Shown one piece after another: positions 15,447 to 22,553 of a stretch of 64,000 bases of DNA. Source of the DNA: a virus; the IMG/VR virus record IMGVR_UViG_3300045971_000431, positions 1 to 64,000 of that record, one strand, 5' to 3'. The notes below the pieces were generated by a model, which did no database searches, had not been told where the DNA came from, and was given only the letters and a program-made list of their open reading frames with translations. The translations under genes were made by a program, and so were the position numbers. The first letter of the stretch is position 1; each line of letters begins with the position of its first letter.

Positions 15447-15809
15447 TTACAGCTTCTTCAGCTGCTTAGCGAGTGCCTCTTTGCGACGCCCATCAAGTTC
15501 GTCGTGGGTGACGCACTTGTAGAAGGTCACGACGTCCTTCTTGTCGCTGTAGATCAGCAAACAGTTTCTGTCGAGGTGACACTCGTTGTAGTCAGCGAGC
15601 GGCCCTGGCGACAGCGAATGGTCGCTCAGCCCGTGGGACGTAGAACTTGGTGGCCGCTGCACCTTGGCATTCTTGAAGTCAGCAAATCTGCCGACGGCCT
15701 TGGGCGTCTTCAATCTGCTCCAGCTTTCCTCGAAGATGGAGCTGAACGCGAACGTTGCTTTGCGCTCTGGTGCGGGTGGCTTTGCCTCGAACAGTTCCTG
15801 CAGGATCAT
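15447..15809 (-). CDS. YafQ/RelE-like protein with capsid-targeting-like N-terminus
   Basis: A 120-residue protein from ATG 15809. The C-terminal half matches the YafQ/RelE toxin pattern: DHSL (H64), GPLADYNECHL (H78), LLIYSDKKDVVTFY and THDEL (H102). In YafQ the equivalent residues H50, H63, D67 and H87 cut ribosome-bound mRNA; here the D67 position looks like Asn82, so activity is uncertain. The N-terminus MILQELFEAK contains LFE, a T4-type prohead-protease site, and recalls capsid-targeted internal proteins. It overlaps a 54-residue upstream gene by ATGA, as an antitoxin would. Confidence 0.62.
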   Translation of the reverse strand: MILQELFEAKPPAPERKATFAFSSIFEESWSRLKTPKAVGRFADFKNAKVQRPPSSTSHGLSDHSLSPGPLADYNECHLDRNCLLIYSDKKDVVTFYKCVTHDELDGRRKEALAKQLKKL

Positions 15810-15970
15810 TGCTTGGCCAGCCAAGCATCGAATTCGTCGGAGGTCAGCGTCTTGACGGTCTTTGCTGCGTCCAGTTCTTCGCGCAGAAGCTGCTGAGCAG
15901 CGACCGGGAGATCGGCGGCAGATTGTTCCTGCTTGGTCGAGGGCGCGAATTCTTGGAGGGTCTTGGTCAT
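15806..15970 (-). CDS. Small acidic protein, possible antitoxin partner
   Basis: ATG 15970 opens a 54-residue frame (MTKTLQEFAPSTKQEQSA, ending DEFDAWLAKQ) that overlaps the YafQ-like gene by four bases. Size, acidity and order are those of a RelB/DinJ-type antitoxin, but no DNA-binding motif is clear. Its start also resembles MKTYQEF-type capsid-targeting peptides. A late box at 15992 and an early promoter at 16010 both lie just upstream. Confidence 0.6.
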   Translation of the reverse strand: MTKTLQEFAPSTKQEQSAADLPVAAQQLLREELDAAKTVKTLTSDEFDAWLAKQ

Positions 15971-15991
15971 GATGTGCTTTCTGCTGCCAAG

Positions 15992-15997
15992 TATTTA
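15992..15997 (-). promoter_or_regulatory. Late promoter box (GATAAATA)
   Basis: TAAATA 21 bases before the ATG at 15970, downstream of an early promoter, so the pair could be expressed both early and late. Confidence 0.55.
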
Positions 15998-16009
15998 TCC
16001 GATGTAGCT

Positions 16010-16055
16010 ATTATACCACACCCCGCTAACCTGTGCACATCAAGAGTGTAACAGT
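16010..16055 (-). promoter_or_regulatory. Early promoter, full consensus
   Basis: TATAAT 16010-16015 and GTGCAC 16033-16038 (17-base spacer), with CTGTTACACTC at the upstream end. Confidence 0.75.
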
Positions 16056-16529
16056 TTAGAGCGACCTGATCAGGGTGTCAAGGACCAGCTTCATGTTGCC
16101 GTCGATGGTGCCGATGGTGAAGTTGCGTGGAGTCGGGTCGTACATGCCGCGCTTCTGCATCTCGACGATCAGCAGTTCGACGACGTCCTTCGCTTCCTTC
16201 AGACCGAAGCCGCAGACTTCGCGGATCTTCTTGATGGAGGCGATCAGCGGTGTGCCTTGACCGGGAATGTTGGTAGACATCAGCATCCGCTTGATCTCGC
16301 CGCAGTCGAGGCCGAAAGCGATCTGCTTGTTGGCCATGATGGAGAACATGGCGGGGTCAATCTTCAGGAGCTTGTGCGCCAGCGCCAGAGCGTCGCCATC
16401 GATGAGCTCGAGGAAGTGTGCCGGCTGCTGCGTCGCCAGATCGATGATCATGCGGTTGTAGTCAAGCTCATGGTCGAGCGAGAGGGCAACGGCTTCCATG
16501 ATGAGAGCCTTGATGTCTTGTGCGTCCAT
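16056..16529 (-). CDS. Protein with ribosomal L7/L12 C-terminal-like domain
   Basis: A 157-residue protein. Residues about 95-120 (LIASIKKIREVCGFGLKEAK) closely follow the signature helix of the L7/L12 C-terminal domain (vIKaVReitGLGLKEAKdlVe), which on the ribosome recruits translation GTPases. The 90 residues before it are helical and unlike the L12 dimer domain. It could dock translation factors or mimic the stalk, but only this motif supports that. ATG 16529 lies five bases after the -10 hexamer, so the message looks leaderless. Confidence 0.65.
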   Translation of the reverse strand: MDAQDIKALIMEAVALSLDHELDYNRMIIDLATQQPAHFLELIDGDALALAHKLLKIDPAMFSIMANKQIAFGLDCGEIKRMLMSTNIPGQGTPLIASIKKIREVCGFGLKEAKDVVELLIVEMQKRGMYDPTPRNFTIGTIDGNMKLVLDTLIRSL

Positions 16530-16534
16530 GATGC

Positions 16535-16581
16535 ATTATACATCAAGCAGGGTTCTGTACACATCAAGAGTGTAACAGTCA
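16535..16581 (-). promoter_or_regulatory. Early promoter, leaderless
   Basis: TATAAT 16535-16540 and GTGTAC 16557-16562 (16-base spacer), with CTGTTACACTC upstream. The ATG of the L7/L12-like gene starts five bases after the -10. Confidence 0.78.
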
Positions 16582-17112
16582 GAAGTCGAATGGAAGCTTC
16601 TTGCCTTCGAGCCAGTCCTTCTTGACCTTGCGCCCGCCGCGCCCACGACTAAGGTTGTCGAAGTTCATGCCGTACTTCTCTGACAGGTCGATCATCATGA
16701 CCCGCTCAGCGAGCAGCTTGCCATTCGGCTTGTAGCCCCACACTGGGATCATCATCACGAGCACGTGGCCACCGCCATGGTCGAGGACCAGCTGGTGCAT
16801 CTTGGCTGCCGTGGGAACCTTGCCGCCGCCGGTGTTGACGCCTGACGAGAGGGTGTCGAGGCGGTCCATGAAGAGGTTGCCTGCTTCGACTTCACCGCCC
16901 TTCCAGAGGGCGTGACCACCTTCGTTCTTGAACTGGTCGATCTGCTTCAGCAGGGTCTTGGGTGAACGTGCCTTGGTCTCAGCAAGTTCGATGAGCGCTT
17001 CGCGTTTGGCATGGTACGCGAAGAGGCAGATGTAGGTGCCGTCTTGGTCGTCTGGGGCCCGAACGTTTTCATCAGCCTGCAAAATTGGCAAAGTTGTCTT
17101 GTCAGCAATCAC
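16579..17112 (-). CDS. Hypothetical protein, 177 aa
   Basis: Probably starts at GTG 17112, eight bases after AAGGAG. The protein has a central Gly-rich loop (GVNTGGGKVPTAAKMH), a hydrophobic strand HVLVMMIPVWGY and a basic end (RGRGGRKVKKDW). Reminiscent of a nucleic-acid or nucleotide-binding protein, but no motif is decisive. Its stop touches the next early promoter. Confidence 0.65.
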   Translation of the reverse strand: MIADKTTLPILQADENVRAPDDQDGTYICLFAYHAKREALIELAETKARSPKTLLKQIDQFKNEGGHALWKGGEVEAGNLFMDRLDTLSSGVNTGGGKVPTAAKMHQLVLDHGGGHVLVMMIPVWGYKPNGKLLAERVMMIDLSEKYGMNFDNLSRGRGGRKVKKDWLEGKKLPFDF

Positions 17113-17185
17113 GGGTGGCTCCTTGGTTAGGAGCCGATGTGCTATCTTATTCCGGCGTGTTAGCTGTTACAGAACTTTGTGCAGG

Positions 17186-17812
17186 TTAGACGGGGTACTT
17201 GGCCTGAATGGCGTCAAGCTTCTTGTCGTAGGCCTTGCCCCATGACTTCACTTCGGCAACGAAGGCACGCCAGGCACGCTTCGCGATTTCAACTAGACCT
17301 TCGGAGATTGTCTTTGACTTCACCTTGAGAGCCATAGGAGTGTCCTTGGCTTGCACCATCTCGGTGTACTTGGCAAGAATTTCCTTGGCCTTGTCTGTGA
17401 GTTCAGGGATCAGTTGGGCGAGCTCAGTGTAGGCAGCTTCGTAGTTGATGACTTCCTTCTTCGGCTTGTCTGCACCCTTCTCGGAGGCGGTGAGCATGAC
17501 CGTGTAGGACGCAGTCTCAACAATGCGGGTGACGAGAGAATCTTCGGCATCGAAGAAGGAGTCGCCGAGCATCTTCATATTGGCATTCAAGGCATCGCGA
17601 CGATCCTTCAGCAGCTTGGCTGAGATGTCCAGACGATCGTAGCGCTTGGCCAGACGGGTGACAGCACCAGAATCATTACCTTCGAGGTGAAGGATGACCT
17701 TCTCGATGGCGCCGATCGCATCGGTTGGAGCACCCTTTGGAAGCTTGGCGCGCTTCTCGGCGTAGGTCCAGCCCTTTTGGCGTTCTTCGGCAAACAGTTC
17801 GCGGGTCAACAT
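17186..17812 (-). CDS. Putative capsid-internal protein, 208 aa
   Basis: Starts MLTRELFAEERQKGW, close to the T4 capsid-targeting peptide (MKTYQEFIAE), with a possible prohead-protease cut in LFAEE. The rest is almost all helical and Lys-rich (for example DKAKEILAKYTEMVQAKDTP and SWGKAYDKKLDAIQAKYP). A late TAAATA box and a leader stem-loop precede it. This fits an internal head protein packaged with DNA; function after injection is unknown. Confidence 0.6.
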   Translation of the reverse strand: MLTRELFAEERQKGWTYAEKRAKLPKGAPTDAIGAIEKVILHLEGNDSGAVTRLAKRYDRLDISAKLLKDRRDALNANMKMLGDSFFDAEDSLVTRIVETASYTVMLTASEKGADKPKKEVINYEAAYTELAQLIPELTDKAKEILAKYTEMVQAKDTPMALKVKSKTISEGLVEIAKRAWRAFVAEVKSWGKAYDKKLDAIQAKYPV

Positions 17813-17815
17813 GAG

Positions 17816-17840
17816 ATAGGCTCCGTAGATGGTAGCCTAT
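17816..17840 (-). promoter_or_regulatory. 5' leader stem-loop after late box
   Basis: ATAGGCT pairs with AGCCTAT around an 11-base loop. The stem starts inside the late box and ends just before the ATG at 17812. Confidence 0.5.
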
Positions 17841-17843
17841 TTA
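17838..17843 (-). promoter_or_regulatory. Late promoter box (TGTAAATA)
   Basis: TAAATA 26 bases before the ATG at 17812, in the 40-base gap after the upstream gene. Confidence 0.62.
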
Positions 17844-17852
17844 CAGCCAGAC

Positions 17853-18200
17853 CTACAACAAAGCTGCCAGTTCCAACAGTTCCCGAGTGAAGGCATCTGC
17901 TTCAGCCTGGGATGTATCGAAGAGGATCTCGTGGGCTTTCGGGAAGCGTTCGAGAAGGTAGGCTTCAGTTCGAGTCTCCCACTCGGAGGTGGTTGGCTCG
18001 CCCATCGTCCAGACATTGACGACATTGCCTGTGGCACGAATGTGATGCACCAAGCCGCGCTTCAACCAGAAGGGGAGTGTGTCAACACCAACGATAACAG
18101 CCACACCTTCTTTGGCGGCAAGAGCCATCCCGTCGAATGGATCAAAGGCTACCCAACGCTGGCCTGGAGGGAGAGCGAGTGCTTCGTCGATTGCTGTCAT
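17853..18200 (-). CDS. Hypothetical protein, 115 aa
   Basis: A 115-residue protein starting MTAIDEALALPPGQRWVAFD. Alternating strands and helices (GVAVIVGVDTLPFWLKRG; NVVNVWTMGEP) suggest a small alpha/beta fold. It overlaps the upstream gene by ATGA. Function unknown. Confidence 0.66.
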   Translation of the reverse strand: MTAIDEALALPPGQRWVAFDPFDGMALAAKEGVAVIVGVDTLPFWLKRGLVHHIRATGNVVNVWTMGEPTTSEWETRTEAYLLERFPKAHEILFDTSQAEADAFTRELLELAALL

Positions 18201-18520
18201 AGACCAGTTTTGTGTTGTATCCAGGCTTTAGCAACTGCTTTCAGCGCATGCACAGGATAGATGCGTTGCCCGAAATCCCAATCCCCATCACCGCTCTCTG
18301 TGCGCAGCTCGCGTTTTCCTAGGTGCCGCCAGTAACTAGCCATCCACTGGTCAAACCCGTTTGAGAACGGAGAAAAATGCTTTGGGTGTGTGAGCGATAG
18401 ATACTCGCTAACGCTCTGCAACGTTTGATCTTCCTCGTCATCATTACGCTCGATTGACAAGTTGCGCTTGTTCTCATTGAGTATTCGTGTGGTTTGCTGC
18501 TTCTGTTTTGTGCTTACCAT
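18197..18520 (-). CDS. Hypothetical protein, 107 aa
   Basis: ATG 18520 (MVSTKQKQQTTRILNENK) starts a polar protein with an acidic centre (NDDEEDQT) and an aromatic middle. Its base composition looks more AT-rich than that of its neighbours, a mild sign of separate origin. A weak GTGTAC-type promoter lies near 18550-18590. Function unknown. Confidence 0.6.
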   Translation of the reverse strand: MVSTKQKQQTTRILNENKRNLSIERNDDEEDQTLQSVSEYLSLTHPKHFSPFSNGFDQWMASYWRHLGKRELRTESGDGDWDFGQRIYPVHALKAVAKAWIQHKTGL

Positions 18521-18585
18521 GTTGCGTTCAACCCTCTTGTATTGTTGCGGGAACCAAGTAGATGTACACACCCAACCTGTAACCG

Positions 18586-19050
18586 TTACACCAGCACGAT
18601 CCCTGCCTGTCGATAGGCTTCAGCGGGATCTTCCCGATCCTTGGAGAAGCCCAGCTCGTTGAGCTTGTCATTCTCAGCATCTGTGACCCACACAATGCTG
18701 GCTGACATCATGATGGCAGCTGCATCATCTGGGTGGTTGATGATGGCCCACATCATCCTCTTCACCGGCACCTGATGCTCGAAGGTGACAGTCCCAGGTG
18801 GGAATGCCTTCAACATCCGACGACGATCTGTTGCCAACTTCTCCACATTCAGACCAAGCTTGTCAGCCAGTGCCTGCACGGCCTTTGACCAGCGCGGCTT
18901 GAACGGCATGTGGTTCGTACCGTAGCGAATGATCATGTGGATCTGCTCGCGGCATGCAAGTTCACATGCCTTGTCGCCCTTCAGCTCGTGATACGCCTCG
19001 ACAGCGTGTTTGAGGATTCGGGCGGTGGATTCGATGAATGGTTGGGTCAT
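18586..19050 (-). CDS. Hypothetical protein, 154 aa
   Basis: A 154-residue, mostly helical protein starting MTQPFIESTARILKHAV. There are two Cys in a CELACREQ helix and a Met-rich segment (MMWAIINHPDDAAAIMM). The ATG sits only four bases after a TAAATA box. Function unknown. Confidence 0.66.
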   Translation of the reverse strand: MTQPFIESTARILKHAVEAYHELKGDKACELACREQIHMIIRYGTNHMPFKPRWSKAVQALADKLGLNVEKLATDRRRMLKAFPPGTVTFEHQVPVKRMMWAIINHPDDAAAIMMSASIVWVTDAENDKLNELGFSKDREDPAEAYRQAGIVLV

Positions 19051-19054
19051 GGGC

Positions 19055-19060
19055 TATTTA
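19055..19060 (-). promoter_or_regulatory. Late-type box (TGTAAATA) abutting a start codon
   Basis: TAAATA then GCCC then ATG 19050. If it is a promoter, transcription would begin at or inside the start codon, so this copy is less certain. Confidence 0.35.
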
Positions 19061-19342
19061 CACCTCTATGAAGACCGGGTCCTTGAAACTGGCAAGGATC
19101 TTCTCAGTCCGTTCTCTGACCAACCGGCGCTGCTTGTACGGTGGTGCAGTCAGATGAGCCCGCTTCTCCGTACGAAACATCGGCGGGTGTCTGCGGCGCT
19201 GTACGTACTTGGGCGCCGGCGTGTAACGGCGCTTCTTCTTTTCCCAAATCCGAAACTGTAGGATCTCGCGGGTTGTCCAACCGCAGTTCAAGCACCGACA
19301 TTGGGTAAGCGAGACTCGCGGGTAGTGGTTGTAAGGTGTCAT
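19058..19342 (-). CDS. Basic protein with an N-terminal CxC/CxxC motif, 94 aa
   Basis: A 94-residue, very basic protein. CRCLNCGW near residues 15-22 gives three Cys of a possible zinc site; the rest is Arg/Lys-rich (EKKKRRYTPAPKYVQRRRHP), suggesting nucleic-acid binding. It overlaps the upstream gene by ATGA. Function unknown. Confidence 0.6.
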   Translation of the reverse strand: MTPYNHYPRVSLTQCRCLNCGWTTREILQFRIWEKKKRRYTPAPKYVQRRRHPPMFRTEKRAHLTAPPYKQRRLVRERTEKILASFKDPVFIEV

Positions 19343-19524
19343 TTGGTTCCTACATCTCCAACTTGGGGTGCCGCTCGGTACAAGCGTTCATAGTGGGCAT
19401 TCCGAAGACGGATCGCAATCTCAAGCTTCCACTTCGCTTCGACCAAGAACCGCTCAGCCTCTTCAGCTGAAGCGCCCGTTCGATGGGTGAACCACACGAC
19501 CTTTGCTTGCTGCTTCGCGTTCAT
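19339..19524 (-). CDS. Small UBA/TS-N-like protein, 61 aa
   Basis: The 61 residues contain THRTGASAEEAERFLVEAKW followed by ELEIAIRL-type helix (residues about 13-42). This spacing, TGaS.eeA..fL.ea.w.le.Ai, is the classic UBA/TS-N three-helix domain as in EF-Ts. It overlaps both neighbours by four bases, just before the polymerase fragment in translation order downstream. Partner unknown. Confidence 0.55.
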   Translation of the reverse strand: MNAKQQAKVVWFTHRTGASAEEAERFLVEAKWKLEIAIRLRNAHYERLYRAAPQVGDVGTK

Positions 19525-20093
19525 ACACGACCCTGCGCGATCAAGTGAAGCTGCAACCAGACCACGAGCGAGTAGCCGAGAGCGTGGGACTTCTTGAAAC
19601 TGTAGCCTTCATCGTCCTTCGCGAACAGACCCTGTCGGGTTCCTTGCTTCGCTTTCAGGTAGAGAGGGAGCAGCATCTTCTTGCCTGGGCGGATAAGGGC
19701 CATCACGTCAGCAAGATCTTCAAGCGACTTCGGCTTCACCTTCTGCAGGAGTTCACCGTGCTTCGACAGTTGGAACAGCTTTGGCCAGGTGGATGGTAGC
19801 TGGAGCAGGGTCCAGTCGGGCTCCACTTTCAAGAGCGCGTCGATCTCGGCACGTGTCGTGAAGTTCTTGTAGAATTCGAGGTGAAGGAAGTCGACCTTCA
19901 AGTAGCCGAGATCCTCAGCATCCTCGTAGGGAATGGCCGCCAGGCCCGTGAATGGATCCTTTGGGATGGCTTGCGGATAGACACCGCATGGGTGTGAGGA
20001 GACCCGACCGTCCTTCATGACAGCAGCTCTCACCCAACCAGGGAAATACTTCTCGGGGCGGAACGCGGGGTGCGTGTCAATGTCGACGTCCAT
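19521..20093 (-). CDS. C-family (DnaE-like) DNA polymerase, C-terminal fragment
   Basis: A 190-residue protein that aligns with DNA polymerase III alpha from the catalytic palm onward. It opens with MDVDIDTHPAF, equal to the DnaE DFDVDF motif with two catalytic Asp. Then come HPCGVYPQ (DnaE HaGGVV), LGYLKVDFLHL (third Asp, D68), LFQLSKHGELL, DVMALIRPGK and YSFKKSHALGYSLVV (DnaE gyGFnKSHsaAYa). The thumb and finger inserts, OB fold and tau-binding tail of bacterial DnaE are missing. The part just N-terminal to it, with GRGS, is in the separate gene at 25381. It starts by TGATG overlap after the zinc-finger gene. Confidence 0.75.
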   Translation of the reverse strand: MDVDIDTHPAFRPEKYFPGWVRAAVMKDGRVSSHPCGVYPQAIPKDPFTGLAAIPYEDAEDLGYLKVDFLHLEFYKNFTTRAEIDALLKVEPDWTLLQLPSTWPKLFQLSKHGELLQKVKPKSLEDLADVMALIRPGKKMLLPLYLKAKQGTRQGLFAKDDEGYSFKKSHALGYSLVVWLQLHLIAQGRV

Positions 20094-20791
20094 CAGAGAC
20101 CTTCCTCGATCATAGCACGACCAAACTCTCTGAAGAGCGCTGTCTCTTCACCGATCCGTATCGATGCAGCGTGGACATTCAGTGCATCTGCTACCCAGGT
20201 CTGCTCTTCCGAGCCCAGCGACAGCAGGTACTGCTTGAAGCGCGACGAAGCCATCAAGCCCCAGAACGTCAGCTTGCGGCGGCGAATGAGGTCAGAGAGG
20301 GCTGACGGGCCGATGGCTTGGAAGACGTCCTTCAACTCCACATGGTGGTCGGTAGCCAGAGACTTCAGCTCATCGATGGTGCGTAGGAACTGGGTGATAG
20401 GCGGCACCGCTTTGTCGTACACCTTCAGGTAGATCGAGTAGATCTCGTCACGAGACCACAGCGCTGGGTCATCATTGCCATGACGACACATCAGCTGAAT
20501 GAACGCCTCGGGATCGGGCAGCTTCGTCTTCACGACATGGTTCGCGAACTTCAGGAACGTCGTGTAGTAGCGCGAGTTGCTGAACGTCTCGAGCGATTGT
20601 GGCGACCGCTTCTTGGCTCGCATCCACTCATTGAAGTAGGCGAACGCGGCTTGGCCCATCGGAGTGCGCAGTTCTTCGAAGCGCACCTTCTCCTGGCAAT
20701 GGTGTTTGAAGAAGACCTTCTCGTGTTGGAGGGTACGACCACAATGGTGACACGTCCAACCGGCCTTCTGTGGCTCTTCAGCCACAGGCAT
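20093..20791 (-). CDS. Zinc-finger helical protein of the replication block
   Basis: ATG 20791 (MPVAEEPQKAGWT) starts a 232-residue protein. CHHCGRTLQHEKVFFKHHC (residues about 14-32) is a probable zinc finger. The rest is helical and basic, with FNEWMRAKKRSPQSLETF. It lies between the clamp-loader genes and the polymerase fragment and overlaps both closely, so a replication role is likely by context only. Confidence 0.68.
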   Translation of the reverse strand: MPVAEEPQKAGWTCHHCGRTLQHEKVFFKHHCQEKVRFEELRTPMGQAAFAYFNEWMRAKKRSPQSLETFSNSRYYTTFLKFANHVVKTKLPDPEAFIQLMCRHGNDDPALWSRDEIYSIYLKVYDKAVPPITQFLRTIDELKSLATDHHVELKDVFQAIGPSALSDLIRRRKLTFWGLMASSRFKQYLLSLGSEEQTWVADALNVHAASIRIGEETALFREFGRAMIEEGL

Positions 20792-20792
20792 C

Positions 20793-21290
20793 TCACCGCT
20801 TCTTCGGCGACTTGCTTGGCTTCGTAGCGTTTCCCGGTTCATCCTTGGCGACCTCTGCTTTCAGCTTCTTGAGTTGGTCATCATCCCACCCCAACTCTTC
20901 TGCCATAGCCATTATATCACCACTGTCGATGTTCAGGTCAGCGGCTTCTCTGGTTGACATGGCATAGTAGGATCGAATGACCTCGAGGCGGAGCTTCTCC
21001 GCCTTGGAGCCTGGGCCCTTCTGCCAATAGTAGCGAGCGGTGTTGCCTGTAGCCGCTGCGGCCAGCAGCGAGAGCAACAACCCCTTCTCGGCACCGAGCG
21101 CGAAGATGTAGGGATTGACGAAGGTGTTGATGCGAACGATTTGGGCAGGGTCGGATGTACCCGTCATCCAACGCATCAACACGAAGGGAGCTGCTTGCTT
21201 CTTCGCCTCAGGAGACAACTTCTCGTAGGCGCGAAGGTCGCGCTTGGAGAGGGTGCTCAAGAAGCCGAAGAGGTCCAGCTCATTCGCCAT
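20793..21290 (-). CDS. Putative clamp-loader small subunit (gp62-like)
   Basis: ATG 21290 (MANELDLFGFLSTLSKRD) starts a 165-residue helical protein. The blocks FVLMRWMTGTSDPAQ, NTFVNPYIFALG and LLLSLLAAAA are reminiscent of the gp62-type small clamp-loader subunits of diverse T4-like phages, and it lies close to the gp44-like gene, as in T4. The C-terminus is Lys/Pro-rich. Sequence likeness is weak, so the call rests on context and pattern. Confidence 0.5.
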   Translation of the reverse strand: MANELDLFGFLSTLSKRDLRAYEKLSPEAKKQAAPFVLMRWMTGTSDPAQIVRINTFVNPYIFALGAEKGLLLSLLAAAATGNTARYYWQKGPGSKAEKLRLEVIRSYYAMSTREAADLNIDSGDIMAMAEELGWDDDQLKKLKAEVAKDEPGNATKPSKSPKKR

Positions 21291-21567
21291 CAGCATCTCG
21301 CATGTCGATGAACTGTTCGCCTTGCTCGTCGGTGTTGAGGAAGAATTCGACGCGGGCTGGTGCCTCGGGAATCTCGAGGTCGGTGGTATCTGCAACCAGA
21401 ATGCCACGGCCGGTGATGTCGCGCGTGTTGAGCAGATTGATCATCGCCCGCTTCTGCAGCACCACGATGGTGTTGGCGATCTCGAGCTCTTCCTTGAGAG
21501 CAGTGAGTTGATCATCAGCAGTAGCAAGCAACGTTGCTGCGATTTGTTCGAGGGCTTCCTTGTTCAT
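21280..21567 (-). CDS. Hypothetical protein, 95 aa
   Basis: A 95-residue protein between the clamp-loader genes, overlapping both. A long N-terminal helix (ALEQIAATLLATADDQLTAL) continues to residue about 50, followed by an acidic strand region ending MRDADGE. Function unknown. Confidence 0.62.
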   Translation of the reverse strand: MNKEALEQIAATLLATADDQLTALKEELEIANTIVVLQKRAMINLLNTRDITGRGILVADTTDLEIPEAPARVEFFLNTDEQGEQFIDMRDADGE

Positions 21568-22487
21568 AGTGCATCCAGTTCACAGAAGAGAGCGGCAATG
21601 TTGATCTCGGTGTCGCCAACCCGAGTGTGCATGTCTTGGTACTGCGCGATCAGAATGACGGCCTGATCGGTCTTGCCCTTCAGCGTCTTCATCTTGGGCA
21701 AGCTGTTGTAGACGAAGCGGAAGACGTCTTGAATCTCCTCACGCGTGGCATTCTCGCACACGAGCTTGCGAGCAGCCTTGAGGTCACCGGCTTCCAGGAG
21801 CGGGAGCAGACCCAGCTTCCAGTCTGCGGCTGACTCTTCGGTGCCGTGGAGGATGAGGACGCCTGTCTTGGTGTTGGCTTCGAGCAGCTTCAGCACCTTG
21901 CGAAATGATGGCCATGCAGCAGCCACCACCGCATCGAGGTCATCGAGTTGGAATTCGATGCCGCGCTTCTCAAGAATCTCGGCCGCACGTAGCGTAGCTT
22001 CACCGATGTCCGGACCCTTGAAGTGGTAGACCGTGAAGCGATCCTGCAGCGGTGGCAGAACCTTGTTGAGGTAGTTGCAGGTGGCGATGAAGCGGCAAGA
22101 CGCCTGAACTTCTTCGATCAGCGAACGCAACAGCTGTTGGGCATCTTGGCTGAGACCGTCGATCTCCTCCAGCCGCACCACTTTGTAGTCGCCATACGGC
22201 ATGGTGGTGGCGAAGCTCTTCACCTTGTCGCGGATGGCTTCGATCTTCTCGTCAGAGCAATTGATCTTGAGGATGTCCATCTCATCCACGCCACATGAAC
22301 GTGGGAGAGCATAGGAAATGGAGCTCTTGCCAGTGCCTTGCGGTCCATGAATGAGCAGACTCTGGAAGTCACGCTCCTCGACCATCTTGCCGAACAGCTT
22401 GGCCGTGGCCTTATCGCTGAACAGCATTTCGGATACGAGCTGCGGGGAGTGGGCAAGAACCCACGGCTTTTTTGGTAGTGTCAACAT
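21564..22487 (-). CDS. Clamp-loader large subunit (gp44-like AAA+ ATPase)
   Basis: A 307-residue AAA+ protein. Walker A HGPQGTGKSS is at about residues 47-56, Walker B VRLEEIDGLSQDAQ at about 105-118, and sensor or arginine-finger region CRFIATCNYLNKVLPPLQDR at about 131-150. The C-terminal collar is helical. It loads the sliding clamp onto primer ends. A hairpin in the leader (CCTAT-ATAGG) contains the AGGAG ribosome site, so translation may be controlled. Confidence 0.9.
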   Translation of the reverse strand: MLTLPKKPWVLAHSPQLVSEMLFSDKATAKLFGKMVEERDFQSLLIHGPQGTGKSSISYALPRSCGVDEMDILKINCSDEKIEAIRDKVKSFATTMPYGDYKVVRLEEIDGLSQDAQQLLRSLIEEVQASCRFIATCNYLNKVLPPLQDRFTVYHFKGPDIGEATLRAAEILEKRGIEFQLDDLDAVVAAAWPSFRKVLKLLEANTKTGVLILHGTEESAADWKLGLLPLLEAGDLKAARKLVCENATREEIQDVFRFVYNSLPKMKTLKGKTDQAVILIAQYQDMHTRVGDTEINIAALFCELDAL

Positions 22488-22509
22488 GTACTCCTATTTC
22501 AGATAGGAA

Positions 22510-22515
22510 ATTGTA
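22510..22515 (-). promoter_or_regulatory. Early promoter -10 (TACAAT) for clamp loader
   Basis: TACAAT in the 66-base gap between genes, followed by a CCTATCTGAAATAGG stem-loop and AGGAG before ATG 22487. Confidence 0.5.
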
Positions 22516-22553
22516 TCACGGCGGGGTGAGAGATGTTGCGAGAACAGCGATTG

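Noticed and set aside
17120-17185. Possible early promoter upstream of GTG 17112 (AAGATA/TGTAACAG region).
   Set aside because: TGTAACAG-like bases occur but in the wrong orientation and no proper -10/-35 pair is visible.
18540-18592. GTGTAC with AACAAT and a GGTGTAACGG block upstream of ATG 18520.
   Set aside because: The block resembles the early family, but the -10 is poor; left out as a feature because it could not be fixed with confidence.
20910-20915. TATAAT inside the clamp-loader small-subunit gene, four bases before an in-frame ATG.
   Set aside because: It is within a coding region, has no -35 or CTGTTACA block, and would give only a 37-residue C-terminal piece.
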